Shown here: in pieces, positions 53,578-64,000 of the stretch | How positions within the stretch are numbered: the stretch's first letter is position 1 | How the letters are laid out: each line of letters begins with the position of its first letter | Assembly (NCBI GenBank): GCA_947095585.1 | Contig: OX352763.1 | Coordinates: forward strand, 114,307,908 to 114,371,907 | Direction: 5' to 3' | DNA length: 64,000 nt | From: Nephrocerus scutellatus | Taxonomy: Eukaryota; Arthropoda; Insecta; Diptera; Pipunculidae | Program-made: the position numbers and the translations under genes | The notes under the pieces: model-generated | Seen by the model: the letters and a program-made list of their open reading frames with translations, nothing else | The model's database searches: none | Told to the model about the DNA's origin: nothing

Positions 53578-55190
53578 ATGGTGTCTGGATTCAATATCAT
53601 ATCATGGCTCTACTCTTGGCCTCCCGCAAAAAGTCTATCTACCGGTCCTGATTTTGATCCGATATCATCAAGTTTTGTATCCCTAAACTCTGGGTGTCCT
53701 GATGGTCTACTCCATCCTTCCAGCGTATGTTTGGCCGGCCTCGCTGTCGAGTTCTTCGCTCATGCGAGCTAGGTGTCCTGCCAACCGGAGCCTACCGATC
53801 TTAATTCTCCTTCACGATGTCGTCATCGCGGTATCGCTCGTAAATCTCATCATTATAGAGTCTCCGGAATCATCCTTCATTACATATGGGGCCAACAATT
53901 CTCCTTAAGATTTTTCTCTCGAACGCGGCTAAGAGGTCAGAATGCTTTTTGCTAGCCACCCAAGTGTCGGATCCATATGTCTTATTATCCATCCATCGTC
54001 TTATTAACCAGCAGATTGGATTTTATGGTTTAAAGAGTCTTAACAGACTATAGAAAGCTGTGTTGGCTTTGAACAACCGTGCGCGTATTTCTCGTTCCAT
54101 GCTGTTATCGTCTGCTAATGTTGACCCGAGATAGTTAAAGGATAGCACTTCTTCAAATTCGCGCTCAACTATTTTAATTGCGGGACCAATGTTGGATCGC
54201 AGACGTGTACTTTGTTTTACTCTCATTTATGTGAAGCCCCAGATTTCGTGTCGCCCGCTCGATCTGGATAAAAGCTTCCTGTACAGCTCTTAGGTTTCTA
54301 CCAACGATGTCGATGTCGTCTGCGTAAGCCAGTATCTGAATGGACTTATAGAGGATTGTTCTTCTCGCCGTTACGTCAGAGTCTCGGATCACTTTCTTCA
54401 ACGCCATGTTGAAGAGGACGCAGGCCAGTCCATTCCCTTGTCGGAGCCCGCTATAGATGTTGAATGGGCTTGCTAGTGATCCGGATATTTTTACTTGGCT
54501 AATAAGATTGATCATGGTCGACTTAAATAGTCGTGTCAGTTTATTTGGGATGCCCATTCTCTCATGGCATTATAAAGTTCTACTGTGGCTCTGCTATAAC
54601 AGGCGGCTTTAAAGTCTATACAAAGATGGTGTAGTGTGTCTTGAAACTCTAGACATTTTTCAATCACCTGCCTAAAGGTCTAAATTTGATCAGTTGTTGA
54701 TTTGCCTGGAATGAAGCCACACTGGTATGGACCAATGATGACTTTAGCGCATGGGATAGATAGACGAGAAAATCTTATAGTCTGTACTCAACAACGTTAT
54801 ACCACGATAATTGCTGCATGTTGTGATATCACCTTTCTTATGTATGGGACACAGGATGCCTCTTCGCCAGTCTTCTGGCATAGCTTCTTCCTGCCATGCT
54901 TGCACTATTATTTCATGAATTGCTTGGTGTATTGCGCGGCCTCCTGATTAAATTAGCTCCGCCGTATTAATTTTGAGCCGATTTATCGCTCTGCCAATTT
55001 CGTCTATAGTTGGTGGCGGCAGCATAGTGTGGCATTCGGTCATTGGTGGAGCCTCCAATTACTTAGTTAGCTGGCTATTTAGCAACTCATGAAAGTGCTC
55101 TTCAGATCGTTCTAAGATGCCTTTGAAATCGGCGATCAGATTATCCTTTTTGTCTTTGCAGTATGTGCAACACGGTGTAAATGTCGTTTT
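53578..55190 (-). mobile_element. RTE-like LINE family A, RT part
   Basis: Minus strand, with NKLTRLFKSTMINLISQVKI, GLRQGNGLACVLFNMALKKV, KSIQILAYADDIDIVGRNLR (catalytic YADD intact), GLHINESKTKY and SFNYLGSTLADDNSMEREIR. The 5' end stops within the pre-RT region near 55190, and the 3' tail is an ATGATAT-type repeat near 53590. It is inactive, with frameshifts outside the RT core. Confidence 0.85.
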
Positions 55191-55964
55191 GTACCCACAC
55201 CTCCATTTTTTTTTAAATTATAGAGATTAAAAATTTTGTGTTGGGTTTTTTTTTACAATAATACAAAAAACATTTCCCAATTAGCAATTATCCGGAAAAG
55301 CACTACTATTGTAGTAAGGGCAGATCAAAACCAATTGGGCCGTTTATTAATTGACAATGATATTCAATTTCAGAGTTAATTCTTGAAATAAATTAATTAA
55401 TTGATTTTGTACACATTGGCTTGTAGGATATGAGCGTGTGTGCACATCTAGTTAACTGTTAAATTACTGTTGACTAAAAAAATAAACTTCAATTAATTGC
55501 ATCGAACGGAATTTCCAATAAAAAGTAACAAATGTGGGCGATAATAGCAAGGACAGCAACTGACCTGAACGACAATAACAACGGCGCTAGAATGGCAGAA
55601 AAATTACAACGAAAATCGTTACATTTAGCTAAATCTGCTGTTTTTCTATCTTATTCTATTACTAGCTGAGCTGAGTTGTAAAATTAGAACCTTATTCGCC
55701 CCAACAAACGCACTAATCGACGACTATAAATTGGTCCTTTCTACAACGATCGGTTATACGTACCGAAAGGACCCCAGTGCCTATCAAGACATTGGGCCAA
55801 AGATCGTCAACACAACAACAGGTCTGGAGTTTCTCCAACAACAACAAATTGGTCCTCTTGCACTGAATCCCTCCCTCTAGATAGCTGTGACTTACCATCA
55901 CTATTTAACTCAGCGAGCCCGAAAACTATCACACACACAAATTGAACCTGCCAGCTATTGGTGG
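55191..55964. other. PP1-beta intron, no recognised feature
   Basis: AT-rich intronic DNA with no recognised repeat or coding similarity. Confidence 0.4.
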
Positions 55965-56830
55965 CAATGTTTTTTGAGTGATGGAAATCTTTATTTGGAC
56001 CTTTACAATTTTTTCTGTTAAGTGGAAAAGATGATATCCGTCAAGTGGCTGCCGCCAGAGTTGATACACATTTGTGCCTGTTTTATCGCATTTTCCATGA
56101 CTCCGCAAGATTTCCGGTGATAACTGTCCGCATTCCTGTCGAATATTCTCCTTAAGGGCTGCGATTGTCTGAGGCTTGTTAGCATAGACCCGGGACTTCA
56201 AGTAGCCCCAAAGAAAGAAGTCTGGGATGGTTAACTTGGTAGATCTTGCTGGTGATGCCAAATCGCCAAAACGGGAGATTACGCGACTAGGAAACGCTTC
56301 CTTCATAATATCCATTGTGGCTCGTGTTGTGTGTGCGGTTGCACCGTCTTGTTGAAACCACATGTTTACCAAGCCCCGCTCATCCAATTCCGGCAGTAAG
56401 AAGCGGTTTATCATGGCCATGTAGCATTCGCCAGTAACAGTGATCGTATTGCCGATGGCGTTCTCAAAAAAAATACGGCCTAATCGCTCCTCCCGCGTGA
56501 ACTCCGCATCACACAGTGGCTTTGAGTGGATTTAAAGGCTCTTCGTGCATTACACGCGGATTTTCAGTGCCCCAGAAACGAAGATTTTGCTTATTGACGT
56601 AACCGCTTAAGCGGAAATACGCCTCGTCACTCATGATGATTTTCGACACAAAATCGTCCTCTTTGTTGGCGAGATTTAAGAGGGCTTGACAGTAATTCAC
56701 ACGTGACTGACGGTCAGCAGGCATTAACTGATGCATTGTCTAGTTCATAAATGTCAAATATGATTGACGTACGACGTCATTTTCAAAAATTATAACATCT
56801 TCCGATAGGGTGATTAATTTTGTGCCACCT
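55965..56830 (-). mobile_element. mariner-type element, DD41D-like, second copy type
   Basis: Minus-strand transposase: KIIMSDEAYFRLSGYVNKQN (first Asp in MSDE), WFQQDGATAHTTRATMDIMK, TIPDFFLWGYLKSRVYANKP and QTIAALKENIRQECGQL. There are 41 residues between the Asp of QDGAT and that of IPDFF, as in the 49378 element, but the proteins differ enough to be separate families. The CD pair before IPD is lost. The DNA-binding N-terminus is absent apart from a few residues (MHQLMPADRQSRVNYCQALL). The end near 56830 has GGTGGCACAAAATTAATC on the minus strand; the other end is not certain. Confidence 0.75.
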
Positions 56831-56860
56831 TGTAGAAGAGATAAGAATATTTTTTATAGC

Positions 56861-57225
56861 CTTTTCGATTTGCAGGGTAGAGTTAGGATTTCTCACTTGT
56901 GGGTTAGGTTTAACGTTCTATTTCTAAACTGTACCCGGGGCACGGTTTGATTTTGCGTCTTATTTGCAAAGTTTTGTAACAGACACTGTAACCTTACTAC
57001 CTGTCGGCAATCGACAGCGAAAGTTTCGTTTAGTCAGCAAGATGGCTGAAAGAGAGCAGGCAGACAGACTAATTTCTCTGGCAAATTTTAGTTCGGTTTG
57101 GCGTTCTATTTGTATAGCATTTACCATGAAGACCACGGAAACTCTATTACTTTGACAGCTTATACGTGGGTATGGTTTCGAGTATGGTTTGAGCTAATCG
57201 AAAGAGAATGTCAATTGCTTTTGCT
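56861..57225 (+). repeat. dispersed repeat, CTTTCGATTTA family, longest copy
   Basis: Starts CCTTTTCGATTTGCAGGGTAGAGTTAGGATTTC and ends GAGCTAATCGAAAGAGAATG. The first and last 15 bases are weak inverted repeats (TTTCGATT / AATCGAAA). Internal blocks include TTCTATTT, CTGTACCCGGG, GTCGGCAATCGACAG, TCAGCAAGATGGCTGAAAG and TTTGACAGCTTA. Copies or parts are at 6665, 18590 and 40757. Confidence 0.55.
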
Positions 57226-58428
57226 TTTGTTTTGTTAATAGAGGTCAAGTTTTTAAGCTGTTAATTCTAATCAAGTTCATTCAATCCAGATCATTAGATT
57301 TTCTTGAAAGATAAATTTGCAACTATATAGATAGTGTTTTCCCTTCTTAAAAGCTATGAATATGTACATCAGCTGGAAAAATTCAACAAAAAAATTAATG
57401 TAAAGCGTTTGTTGTCGATTCTCTGATGATGTATCTAAAATATATGTCACGTTCGACCGTCATGTTTAATGTAAATGCATACACGTATGTAAGTAGAAAT
57501 TGTAAGAAACGAAAAACTCAAGATGACAATAATTGATTGCACTTAATTAAAATGGATTCTAAAAAGCGAACAAGCGAGCATATAAATACGTAGATACGTA
57601 CTAAATAGATGAGGCGATCATGATGGTGATGATGGCGATGATGGCAAAATATCAGAACATCGGGTGTTGAGCTTTTGTGGGTGTTTGGGGTGGTCGCCGG
57701 CGCTCTTAAGGCTCTCTCGTGCACACTGTATCTGAGAGCCAATTGTCAGACGCCAGATCAAAAGCGGCCAACTTTTTATTGTGTTCGTAGAATGTTGTGT
57801 ATATATTCGTCTTAATAAAAGTCGTCTTAATAAAATGTGGGAGGTTATTGTGGGGTTATTTTATGCTTTTATTTAATTTCATTAATACAGTAATGTAGTT
57901 GTAGTCATATGAACAAAGACGATCAGCAGCAGCAGGTACCGGAACCAGTTGTTTTTTTTTTTTTTTTGCTTCTGGTTCTGGCTTGAGCTGCTTAATTTTG
58001 TTCGATTTTGAACACAAGGAATCGAACGAGCAGCAGATGCTCATTGCATCAGGCACAACTGCTGTCCCATTCTAAGAATAAATAGTTTCTTGTTGTTTAT
58101 CTCTTTATTCTTCGTCTATAATCGTCGTTGGCACTATTTATTATGTTATTAGAATTTATTTTGCAATTGTCGATAAATCAATCACCAACTGTATATGTAG
58201 ACTACCCGACAACCGATTAGCGCCTCTCTTTCAGTGTAAATAACTCGGAACTCTAAATATGTACACTCCGCTTTAACTGAATAGGTACAAAATTTTTCAA
58301 GGGTATGGGATTCATTATATCCAAATTGATGATTTCTTGCTGCTAACTGTTTGTCTATGATGTTGCAAAAATAGTGAGAAAGAATAATTCAAAAAGCACC
58401 TATATTTTATCTCTGGCTCTCTTCCAAA
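57226..58428. other. PP1-beta intron, no recognised feature
   Basis: AT-rich DNA. A T-run of about 17 lies at 57950-57967. No gene or repeat is recognised. Confidence 0.4.
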
Positions 58429-59512
58429 GCATTCCATATGGAAAAATGCATTTGATATGTACAATTGAATATGTACAAATAATGAAATTACAAAAATCTT
58501 TTAATGGAATCACCCAAAACAAGCTTTTTTTTTCCAGTAGTACCCACTACCTCCTTTATTCATAATTACTTCACAAATTCGGTCCGGCATCGAATCGTAA
58601 AGTGCCTTTAAGTAATCCAGTGAAATTTCTCTCCAGGCTAATTTAATGGCTTCAATAAGAGATGGGCGCCGTGGCTCAGTGGATAGGAGCATGGACTGCT
58701 GAGCAGGGGGTTCATGGTTCGAATCCCAGTAACACCAAAGTATTTTTCACGGTGTCCCACCCGACAAACGTCCGAGAGTAATAACTTGTCATTGAAAGCT
58801 CCTCAATTCGCCGTTCGGATCCGGCATTAAATTGTAGGTCCCTCCATTTGTGTGCAAAAATATGCATGCTCAACACAAATGGTTGCGAGAAGTCAGGCCT
58901 TGGACCCGCATGGTCTGTCGCGCCGATATTATTATAATAAGAGATTCTCTGTCTTCAAATTGATGGCCAGACTCGTACACTTATCGGACTAACCATCCCC
59001 ATAAGTTTTCCATAAGGTTCAGGTCCGGTGAGTACGATGGCCACTGAAGCAATTACACATTTTGCTTTCTTACCCAATTTTTAACTAACCGCGCCGTATG
59101 AATGGGGGCATTGTCCTGCTGGAAAGTCCAATTTATGCGCCCAAAAATATCGCAAAATTTGGGGAAATTTCTTTCCAGTATCGTATTATTGTACGATATT
59201 ACAGTCATTTTTTCTATTTAAAACTCAAGCTCAACAGTTCCATAGTAGCTAACTTGCACAATAACACCACCTTCTCGACTATGATGCCGGGCTAAAATAA
59301 TTGTCATGAAAATAATTGTGAAATCCATCAGGTCCATCCAAATTGGACAAGTCACCATATGACTTGGAAAGAACAATGGCTTTAAGTAACTGTACTTAAA
59401 ATACTTCATCAATTGCTTAAAAGTATCAGTACACACAAAAACAATGAAGACAATAACCATGTACCTATTCAGTTAACGAAAAAAAATGCATTTTTCCATA
59501 TGGAAAAGCAAA
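58429..59512 (-). mobile_element. Tc1-like element (DD34E), split by SINE
   Basis: Minus strand: WTFQQDNAPIHTARLVKNWV, then a stop, then LLQWPSYSPDLNLMENLWG. There are 34 residues between the Asp of QQDNAP and the Glu of MENLWG, the DD34E spacing of Tc1-type transposases. The C-terminus SLIEAIKLAWREISLDYLKA, LYDSMPDRICEVI ends near 58550. TTCCATATGGAAAAATGCATTT is repeated in inverted orientation at both ends (about 58432 and 59505). The N-terminal domain is not recognised, and the SINE at 58664 splits the C-terminal frame. Confidence 0.8.
58664..58935 (+). mobile_element. tRNA-derived SINE in Tc1-like element
   Basis: Head GGGCGCCGTGGCTCAGTGGATAGGAGC, A box at about 58672 and B box GGTTCGAATCC near 58716, then the same body as at 48984, ending in GATATTATTAT. 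The perfect 10-bp repeat AATAAGAGAT flanks it (58654-58663 and 58936-58945). The Tc1-like reading frame continues on either side, so it is a clean insertion. Confidence 0.93.
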
Positions 59513-59789
59513 AGCGTTAATTTAGTCCGAAAGCGCCAAAATAAAGGCTTTTAGTGAGTGTGGCCAATCAATCCATCAAATTTCAAAAAAAAGAAATTAA
59601 CCGCAGCCGTTAAGATATTAAGTCATTCTTACGCAATGAGCATAACTATGGAAAGAATATGAAGGGCTGGCCATCTTCTGTGATTACAGCAGCTGGACAA
59701 GGGAATTATTTTGAGGCACGCGTCAAATTCGCACGACTCAGAAGCCAAAATCAAAGAAAAAACCGAAGTAAAAGCATGCGTGCGGACTG
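59513..59789. other. PP1-beta intron, no recognised feature
   Basis: Short intronic stretch between the Tc1-like element and the next LINE fragment. Confidence 0.35.
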
Positions 59790-60240
59790 TGCAAAGAATT
59801 ATTTGATGTCTTGCATGACAGCTGTAATATATGTCATATTCTGATTTTTGTAAGACACCATTTCCCCGTGCACCGCATCTCCTGGATTGCTGTTATGTCA
59901 GCCTTATATTTAAACAGGGTATCGGCCAGCTGCTGTGCAGCTCGAGCTCTATACAGTGAGTGCACGTTCCATGAGAAAATTCTTAAATGATTTAGCCGTT
60001 TTCGTTGCCGTGGTCTTCGTCGTTCATCAGTGTATCCGAGGCTGATTTTGGGTTCCGTAATAATGATTTTTTACGAGCGAGGTTATTGCCCACGCCCCAA
60101 CCTTACTTTGAAGGGACTAGCCAAATTATTCCGCTTTTCATTGGCTGAAAATTACCGGCAGCCACCACGTGGAGGTTTGATCGCACTTCCACCAGTCAGA
60201 GATAGTTACGGCCAACTGCAATTCTAGAGCAATTCTGTGT
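59790..60240 (-). mobile_element. RTE-like LINE family A, 5' fragment
   Basis: Minus strand of 60030-59800 matches 13610-13820: it has NDLRIFSWNVHSLYRARAAQ, DTLFKYKADITAIQEMR (the first endonuclease motif) and ITAVMQDI. The part 60050-60240 precedes this and may be the 5' region of the same element. Confidence 0.65.
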
Positions 60241-61444
60241 TATTTCCCCTATTATGCTGATCCTGATGGCGGAATTGCGTTTCGTTCTCCGTTTTAAGAG
60301 AAGATAATTTCGCTGGAGAGCAATTTACGAATATTTTAGATCATTTAATTGAAATGAATTTAGGAGAAAAAAAAACGCCATCAACTAGCGAGCAATTTTC
60401 TGCATCATCGTCGCAACTACGAATACGACTTAATGGCATTTTAATCTGATTTAACGCAGACGCCTTGGTTGGTGCCTAATGTTGACGAACGGTTCGATCA
60501 TCGTCACATCAGCTACAGCCTCGCGCCGTCGTCCACATTAATTCACGTTTTTCAATAAGCCGGAGGTAGAGCACTCCACTTCCACTGTAATTGTCCACGT
60601 CATTCGCGCACACCCTCTCTCAATTTTCATTTCTCATTTAATTTAAAAAAAAAAATTGAAACGTAAAATATGTAGATTGAATCATCAAATCCAACAAAAT
60701 CAAATTAAAGTGAAATGCTTCAATTACAGGAACACAACACAACGACGAGGAATCTCTTGTGTGACACTTCCTGTTCGAATAAATGTGTGAACGTAAATTT
60801 CTACCGCACACACATGTGACCGACAAGGTTCATGTAGCAATACACCAGAAATTGCTCCATTCTGTACAATGACAAGCTTCCGACCGTGCACATTTCGTTC
60901 GTGCACAGTAATTGCTGCAGGATTTTCCGATTTTGTTTTTAAAATTGGATTCAGAAATTTGTTCTCCTTAGAAATATATACATATACATTGCAATAGTTG
61001 GTTTGTCGAAAATATATTGAATAACGATTTTGTTACTGACTTACTTAGTTCGAGGTGAACAGGGCCTTCAATTAACATGCCACTCAAATTGGCACGGTCT
61101 TTTGCTAACCTCCGTTTGCTCAAATCTACTCTTTCTACCATTAACTTTAGAGGAACAAGTAAATTTAAAAAAACTTCATTTTTCGGGTAAAAAATTATGT
61201 ATATACAACACACGCCACACAGTCCTTTGGTAATAATTGCCAAAATATCTGTTTTTGAGGTCGGGCTTATTTCAAAGTTATTTCCTTTTTTCACGCATCA
61301 CAGCGGCCACAGCCGCGGGATATCAAAAGTAGCCCCTGACATTGAACTGCTCACAAAATTTCAGCTCTCTAGGTCGTGTGAAAGGTGGTTTAAAAGGACC
61401 TTAAAAAAGGTAAAAAAAAAAGATATGAAAAAACTGTTCACCGG
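60241..61444. other. PP1-beta intron, no recognised feature
   Basis: About 1.2 kb with no recognised gene or repeat. Open frames here have no family resemblance. Confidence 0.4.
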
Positions 61445-63125
61445 TGAAAGAAAGCAGCCTTGATAGAAGAATCGCATCTGTGAACTAGACCAGTACAGAG
61501 AGTGAGGACCGTACCAGGCGCGGAAGTTCTACCAAAGAGTCCGCGGTAGGACGCAATATACACCGCGTCGCACATACTGCAGAGACAAAGAGGGTAATCT
61601 GATCGCCGATCTCAAAGGCAACTTAGAGTGATGTGAAGAGCACTTTAATGAGTGGCTTAATGGCCAGCTAACTGAGGAATTGGAGGCTCCATCATTGACC
61701 GAATACCATACTATGCTGCCGCCACCAAGCATAGAAGAAGTTAACAGAGCGATAAATCGGCTCAAAAACAATAAGACATCGGGATCAGATGGGATCCCAG
61801 CGGAGCTGATTAAAACATGAGGCCCCGCAATACACCAAGCAATTAATGAACTAATAGTGCAACTATGGGATGAAGAAGAGATGCCAGAAGACTGGCGAAG
61901 AGGCATCCTTTGCCGCATACATAGGAAAGGAGATATCACAACATGCAGCAGCTATCGTGGTATAACGTTGTTGAGTACCGCGTATAAGATTTTCTCCTCT
62001 ATCCTTCAAGACAGTATAGCCCCATACGCTAAAGTCATCATTGGTCCATACCAGTCAAATCAAATCAAATTCATCCCAGGCAAATCAACAACGGATCAGA
62101 TTTACACCCTTAGGCAGGTGATGGAAAAATGTCTAGAGTTTCAAAACTCACTACACCATCTTTTTATTGACTTTAAAGCTGGCTATGATAGCATAGCCTG
62201 AGAAGAAGAGAATTCGGCACCCCCAGTAAACTGACACGACTATGTAGGTTGACCATAACCAATGTTATAAGCCAAGTAAAAATATCCGAATCACTATCAA
62301 TCAACATCAACATCTATAACCTGGCGTTGGAAAAAGTGATCCGAGACTCTGACGTAACGGCGAGAGGAACAATCCTCTATAAGTCCATTCAGATACAGGC
62401 TTACGCAGACGATATTGACATCGTTGGTAGAAACCGAAGAGCTGTACAGGAAGCTTTCAGATCGAGCAGGTGGTACGAAATCTGGGGCTACACATAAATG
62501 AGAGCAATTCAAAGTACATGGTGGCCACGTCTGCGACTAGAAGATCCCTCAATTCAAATAGCGGAAAGCGAATTTGAAGAAGTGCAATCCTTTAACTATG
62601 TCGGGTCAAATGTAGCAGCCGATAACAGCATGGAACATCCAAGCTGCTGGTATATAAGACAATGGTCATACCAGTACTTACATATGGATCCGAGACTTGG
62701 GTGCTTTGCAAAAACCATTCTGACCTCTTAGCCGCATTCTAGAGAAAAGTCTTACGGAGATTTGTTGAGAATTTTGAGAATTGAGAATTGATGTGAGGAG
62801 GGATGATTCCCATGACTCTATAATGATGAGATTTACAAGCGTTACCGCGATGTCTTCATCGTGAAGAGAATTAAGCTCGGTAGGCTCCTGTGGGCTGGAC
62901 ACTTAGCTCGCATGAGCGAAGAGGATCCTGCTCGGAAAGTCCTTTGCGGTAGGATTTATGGAACACGACAGCAAGGCCGGCCAAGCCTACGCTGGAAGGG
63001 ACGGCCAGAGTTTAGGGAAGCAAAACTGGATGACAACGGTTCAAAATCGGGATTGGTGGAGAGAATTTTAGCTGGAGGCCAGAACCGGACCGCGGTTGTA
63101 GGGCTAAATATGATGATGATCTGAA
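61445..63125 (+). mobile_element. RTE-like LINE family A, RT to 3' end
   Basis: Plus strand: NNKTSGSDGIPAELIKT (61765), EEEMPEDWRRGILCRIHRKG, CSSYRGITLLSTAYKIFSSI, FIPGKSTTDQIYTLRQVMEK, HHLFIDFKAGYDSIA, then ILYKSIQIQAYADDIDIVGR (catalytic YADD intact) and the C-terminal LGRLLWAGHLARMSEEDPAR, RIYGTRQQGRPSLRWKGRPE. It ends in ATGATGATG. The RT between motif A and the YADD box is partly deleted (62200-62330), and several frameshifts are present. Confidence 0.85.
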
Positions 63126-63165
63126 CAGCTAATTAAGACACTTTCCGTGACAAGTTATTACCCTC
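63126..63165 (-). repeat. scrap of the tRNA-derived SINE body
   Basis: On the minus strand, GAGGGTAATAACTTGTCACGGAAAGTG matches the central SINE body (GAGAGTAATAACTTGTCACTGAAAG), directly after the LINE tail. Confidence 0.5.
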
Positions 63166-63239
63166 GTTCGTTTATTGATTAAAATCTATAACGGTGGACT
63201 TCTTTATTTTCCTGACTAGAAATCCCACTCCGAGCATAT

Positions 63240-63445
63240 GATGTCTTGCATGACAGGTGTTATATATTACATATTCTGACTTTTGTAAGAAAACATACTC
63301 TTTCCACGGCAATCTTGGTAAGCTGTTATGTGACCTTCATATTTGAACAGGTTATTGTCTAGATGCTATGCGGTTCGAGCCTTATACATTAGGCGTACCT
63401 TCCATGAGAAAATAATACTAAAGTTGTATACCCGTTTTCGTTGCT
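63240..63445 (-). mobile_element. RTE-like LINE family A, 5' fragment
   Basis: Second minus-strand copy of the region at 59790-60030, with the same order of blocks (CAACGAAAACGGG, TCATGGAA, AACCTGTTCAAATATGA, CAAAAGTCAGAATATG, CATGCAAGACATCA). Confidence 0.6.
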
Positions 63446-63449
63446 CGAT

Positions 63450-63716
63450 CGTAAAAAAAACTTATTTAACAAAGGCAAGGCAGAAGGCAAAAATAGATGT
63501 TTACCATTCGGAAGGCTTGTATAATCGTGCTATCGCTTGCAAGATTAATCGGAGTGATAATGCTGTTGTCAATTATTTAAAGGATCCGAAAATGTACCGG
63601 AAAAATTACAAAGGGTGCCAATTAACTGCTGTACGATATACCGAGGTGCTGTACAAAACAGAACAAAATAAAAATAGAAATACTGACAACATAATTGCCA
63701 GTGGTATTAAAAAATA
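63450..63716 (+). mobile_element. Tc1/Tc3-like transposase N-terminal fragment
   Basis: Reads LTKARQKAKIDVYHSEGLYN, RAIACKINRSDNAVVNYLKD, PKMYRKNYKG, a helix-turn-helix of the kind at the start of Tc1/Tc3 transposases (REIARxIxRSxTAVxNFLKDP). It stops at 63716, before any catalytic domain. The open frame begins earlier, but its first 30 residues are of LINE origin. Confidence 0.65.
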
Positions 63717-64000
63717 GGAGAGCAGTTCAGGTTCTAACTTAAGTTAGACAGTCTCCTTTCTTTAAAATCGAAAATGCTCTCTATTGAAAATATTGTGTCG
63801 ACGACAATCACCTTGAAAGATTAAGAGCTGTTTTTGATGATACAATTGACCTTTTTTTGTTGTTTTAGTTTGTAAAATAGAAACGGTTCTACTGTGGTAT
63901 CCTGTGGTTCACCATTTTGAAGGAATAAATTGATCAAAAACAAAACAATATTAATGCATTTACAGTTTTTTTTATTTATTTTTATTTTTGGTTAATAAAT
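63717..64000. other. PP1-beta intron, no recognised feature
   Basis: AT-rich sequence to the end of the window, with nothing recognised. Confidence 0.35.

Noticed and set aside
63343..63717. A 124-residue plus-strand gene
   Set aside because: The first part is antisense LINE and only the second part resembles a transposase helix-turn-helix; it is a chance fusion of two fragments.
1..64000. Endogenous virus or LTR retrotransposon
   Set aside because: No protease, integrase, envelope-like frame or long terminal repeat was seen; all RT domains are of non-LTR type.

Overview
The window looks like nuclear DNA of a higher fly, most probably a tephritid fruit fly or a close relative. This is inference: the host proteins look very close to Drosophila ones as I remember them, the introns are AT-rich with GT..AG borders, and about half of the sequence is debris of jockey-, R1/LOA- and RTE-like LINEs, mariner-type transposons, MITEs and a tRNA-derived SINE. 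I saw no bacterial operons, LTR retrotransposons or CRISPR arrays.

Five host genes can be supported. (1) 1-784, plus: the 3' end of a STYX-like pseudophosphatase. (2) 5185-11490, minus: a complete four-exon Npc2-type secreted sterol-binding protein; its signal-peptide exon lies 5.7 kb upstream, across an intron full of transposon debris. (3) 17410-17616, plus: Sec61 gamma in one coding exon. (4) 21078-36906, plus: a complete ten-exon, 1515-residue RS-rich protein with two matrin-type zinc fingers; its 5.2-kb and 4.5-kb introns have swollen with LINE fragments. (5) 40268-40319, plus: the first coding exon of the PP1-beta catalytic subunit (flapwing type). No further PP1 exon is visible, so 40320-64000 is probably its first intron, made largely of nested transposons.

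The repeat content is layered. A tRNA-headed SINE occurs at 8315, 25972, 48984 and 58664, each time inside an older repeat, and two copies have clear target-site duplications. Three MITE families sit side by side at 38165-39576, just upstream of the PP1-beta exon, and one of them is split by a LINE 3' end with a 10-bp duplication. Two mariner-type elements have a DD41D-like catalytic spacing (49378-50321 and 55965-56830), one is maT-like with 22-bp perfect inverted ends (46921-47908), and one Tc1-like element is DD34E (58429-59512).

The most unusual items are a tandem pair of decayed 5S rRNA-like sequences inside the Npc2 intron (5982-6300), a 74-bp minisatellite in the PP1-beta intron (43061-43597) built from part of a dispersed repeat, and long inverted repeats beside the Sec61-gamma and PP1-beta genes. 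I found no convincing new multi-gene system. What is notable is the nested repeat history and the rescued exon structures.
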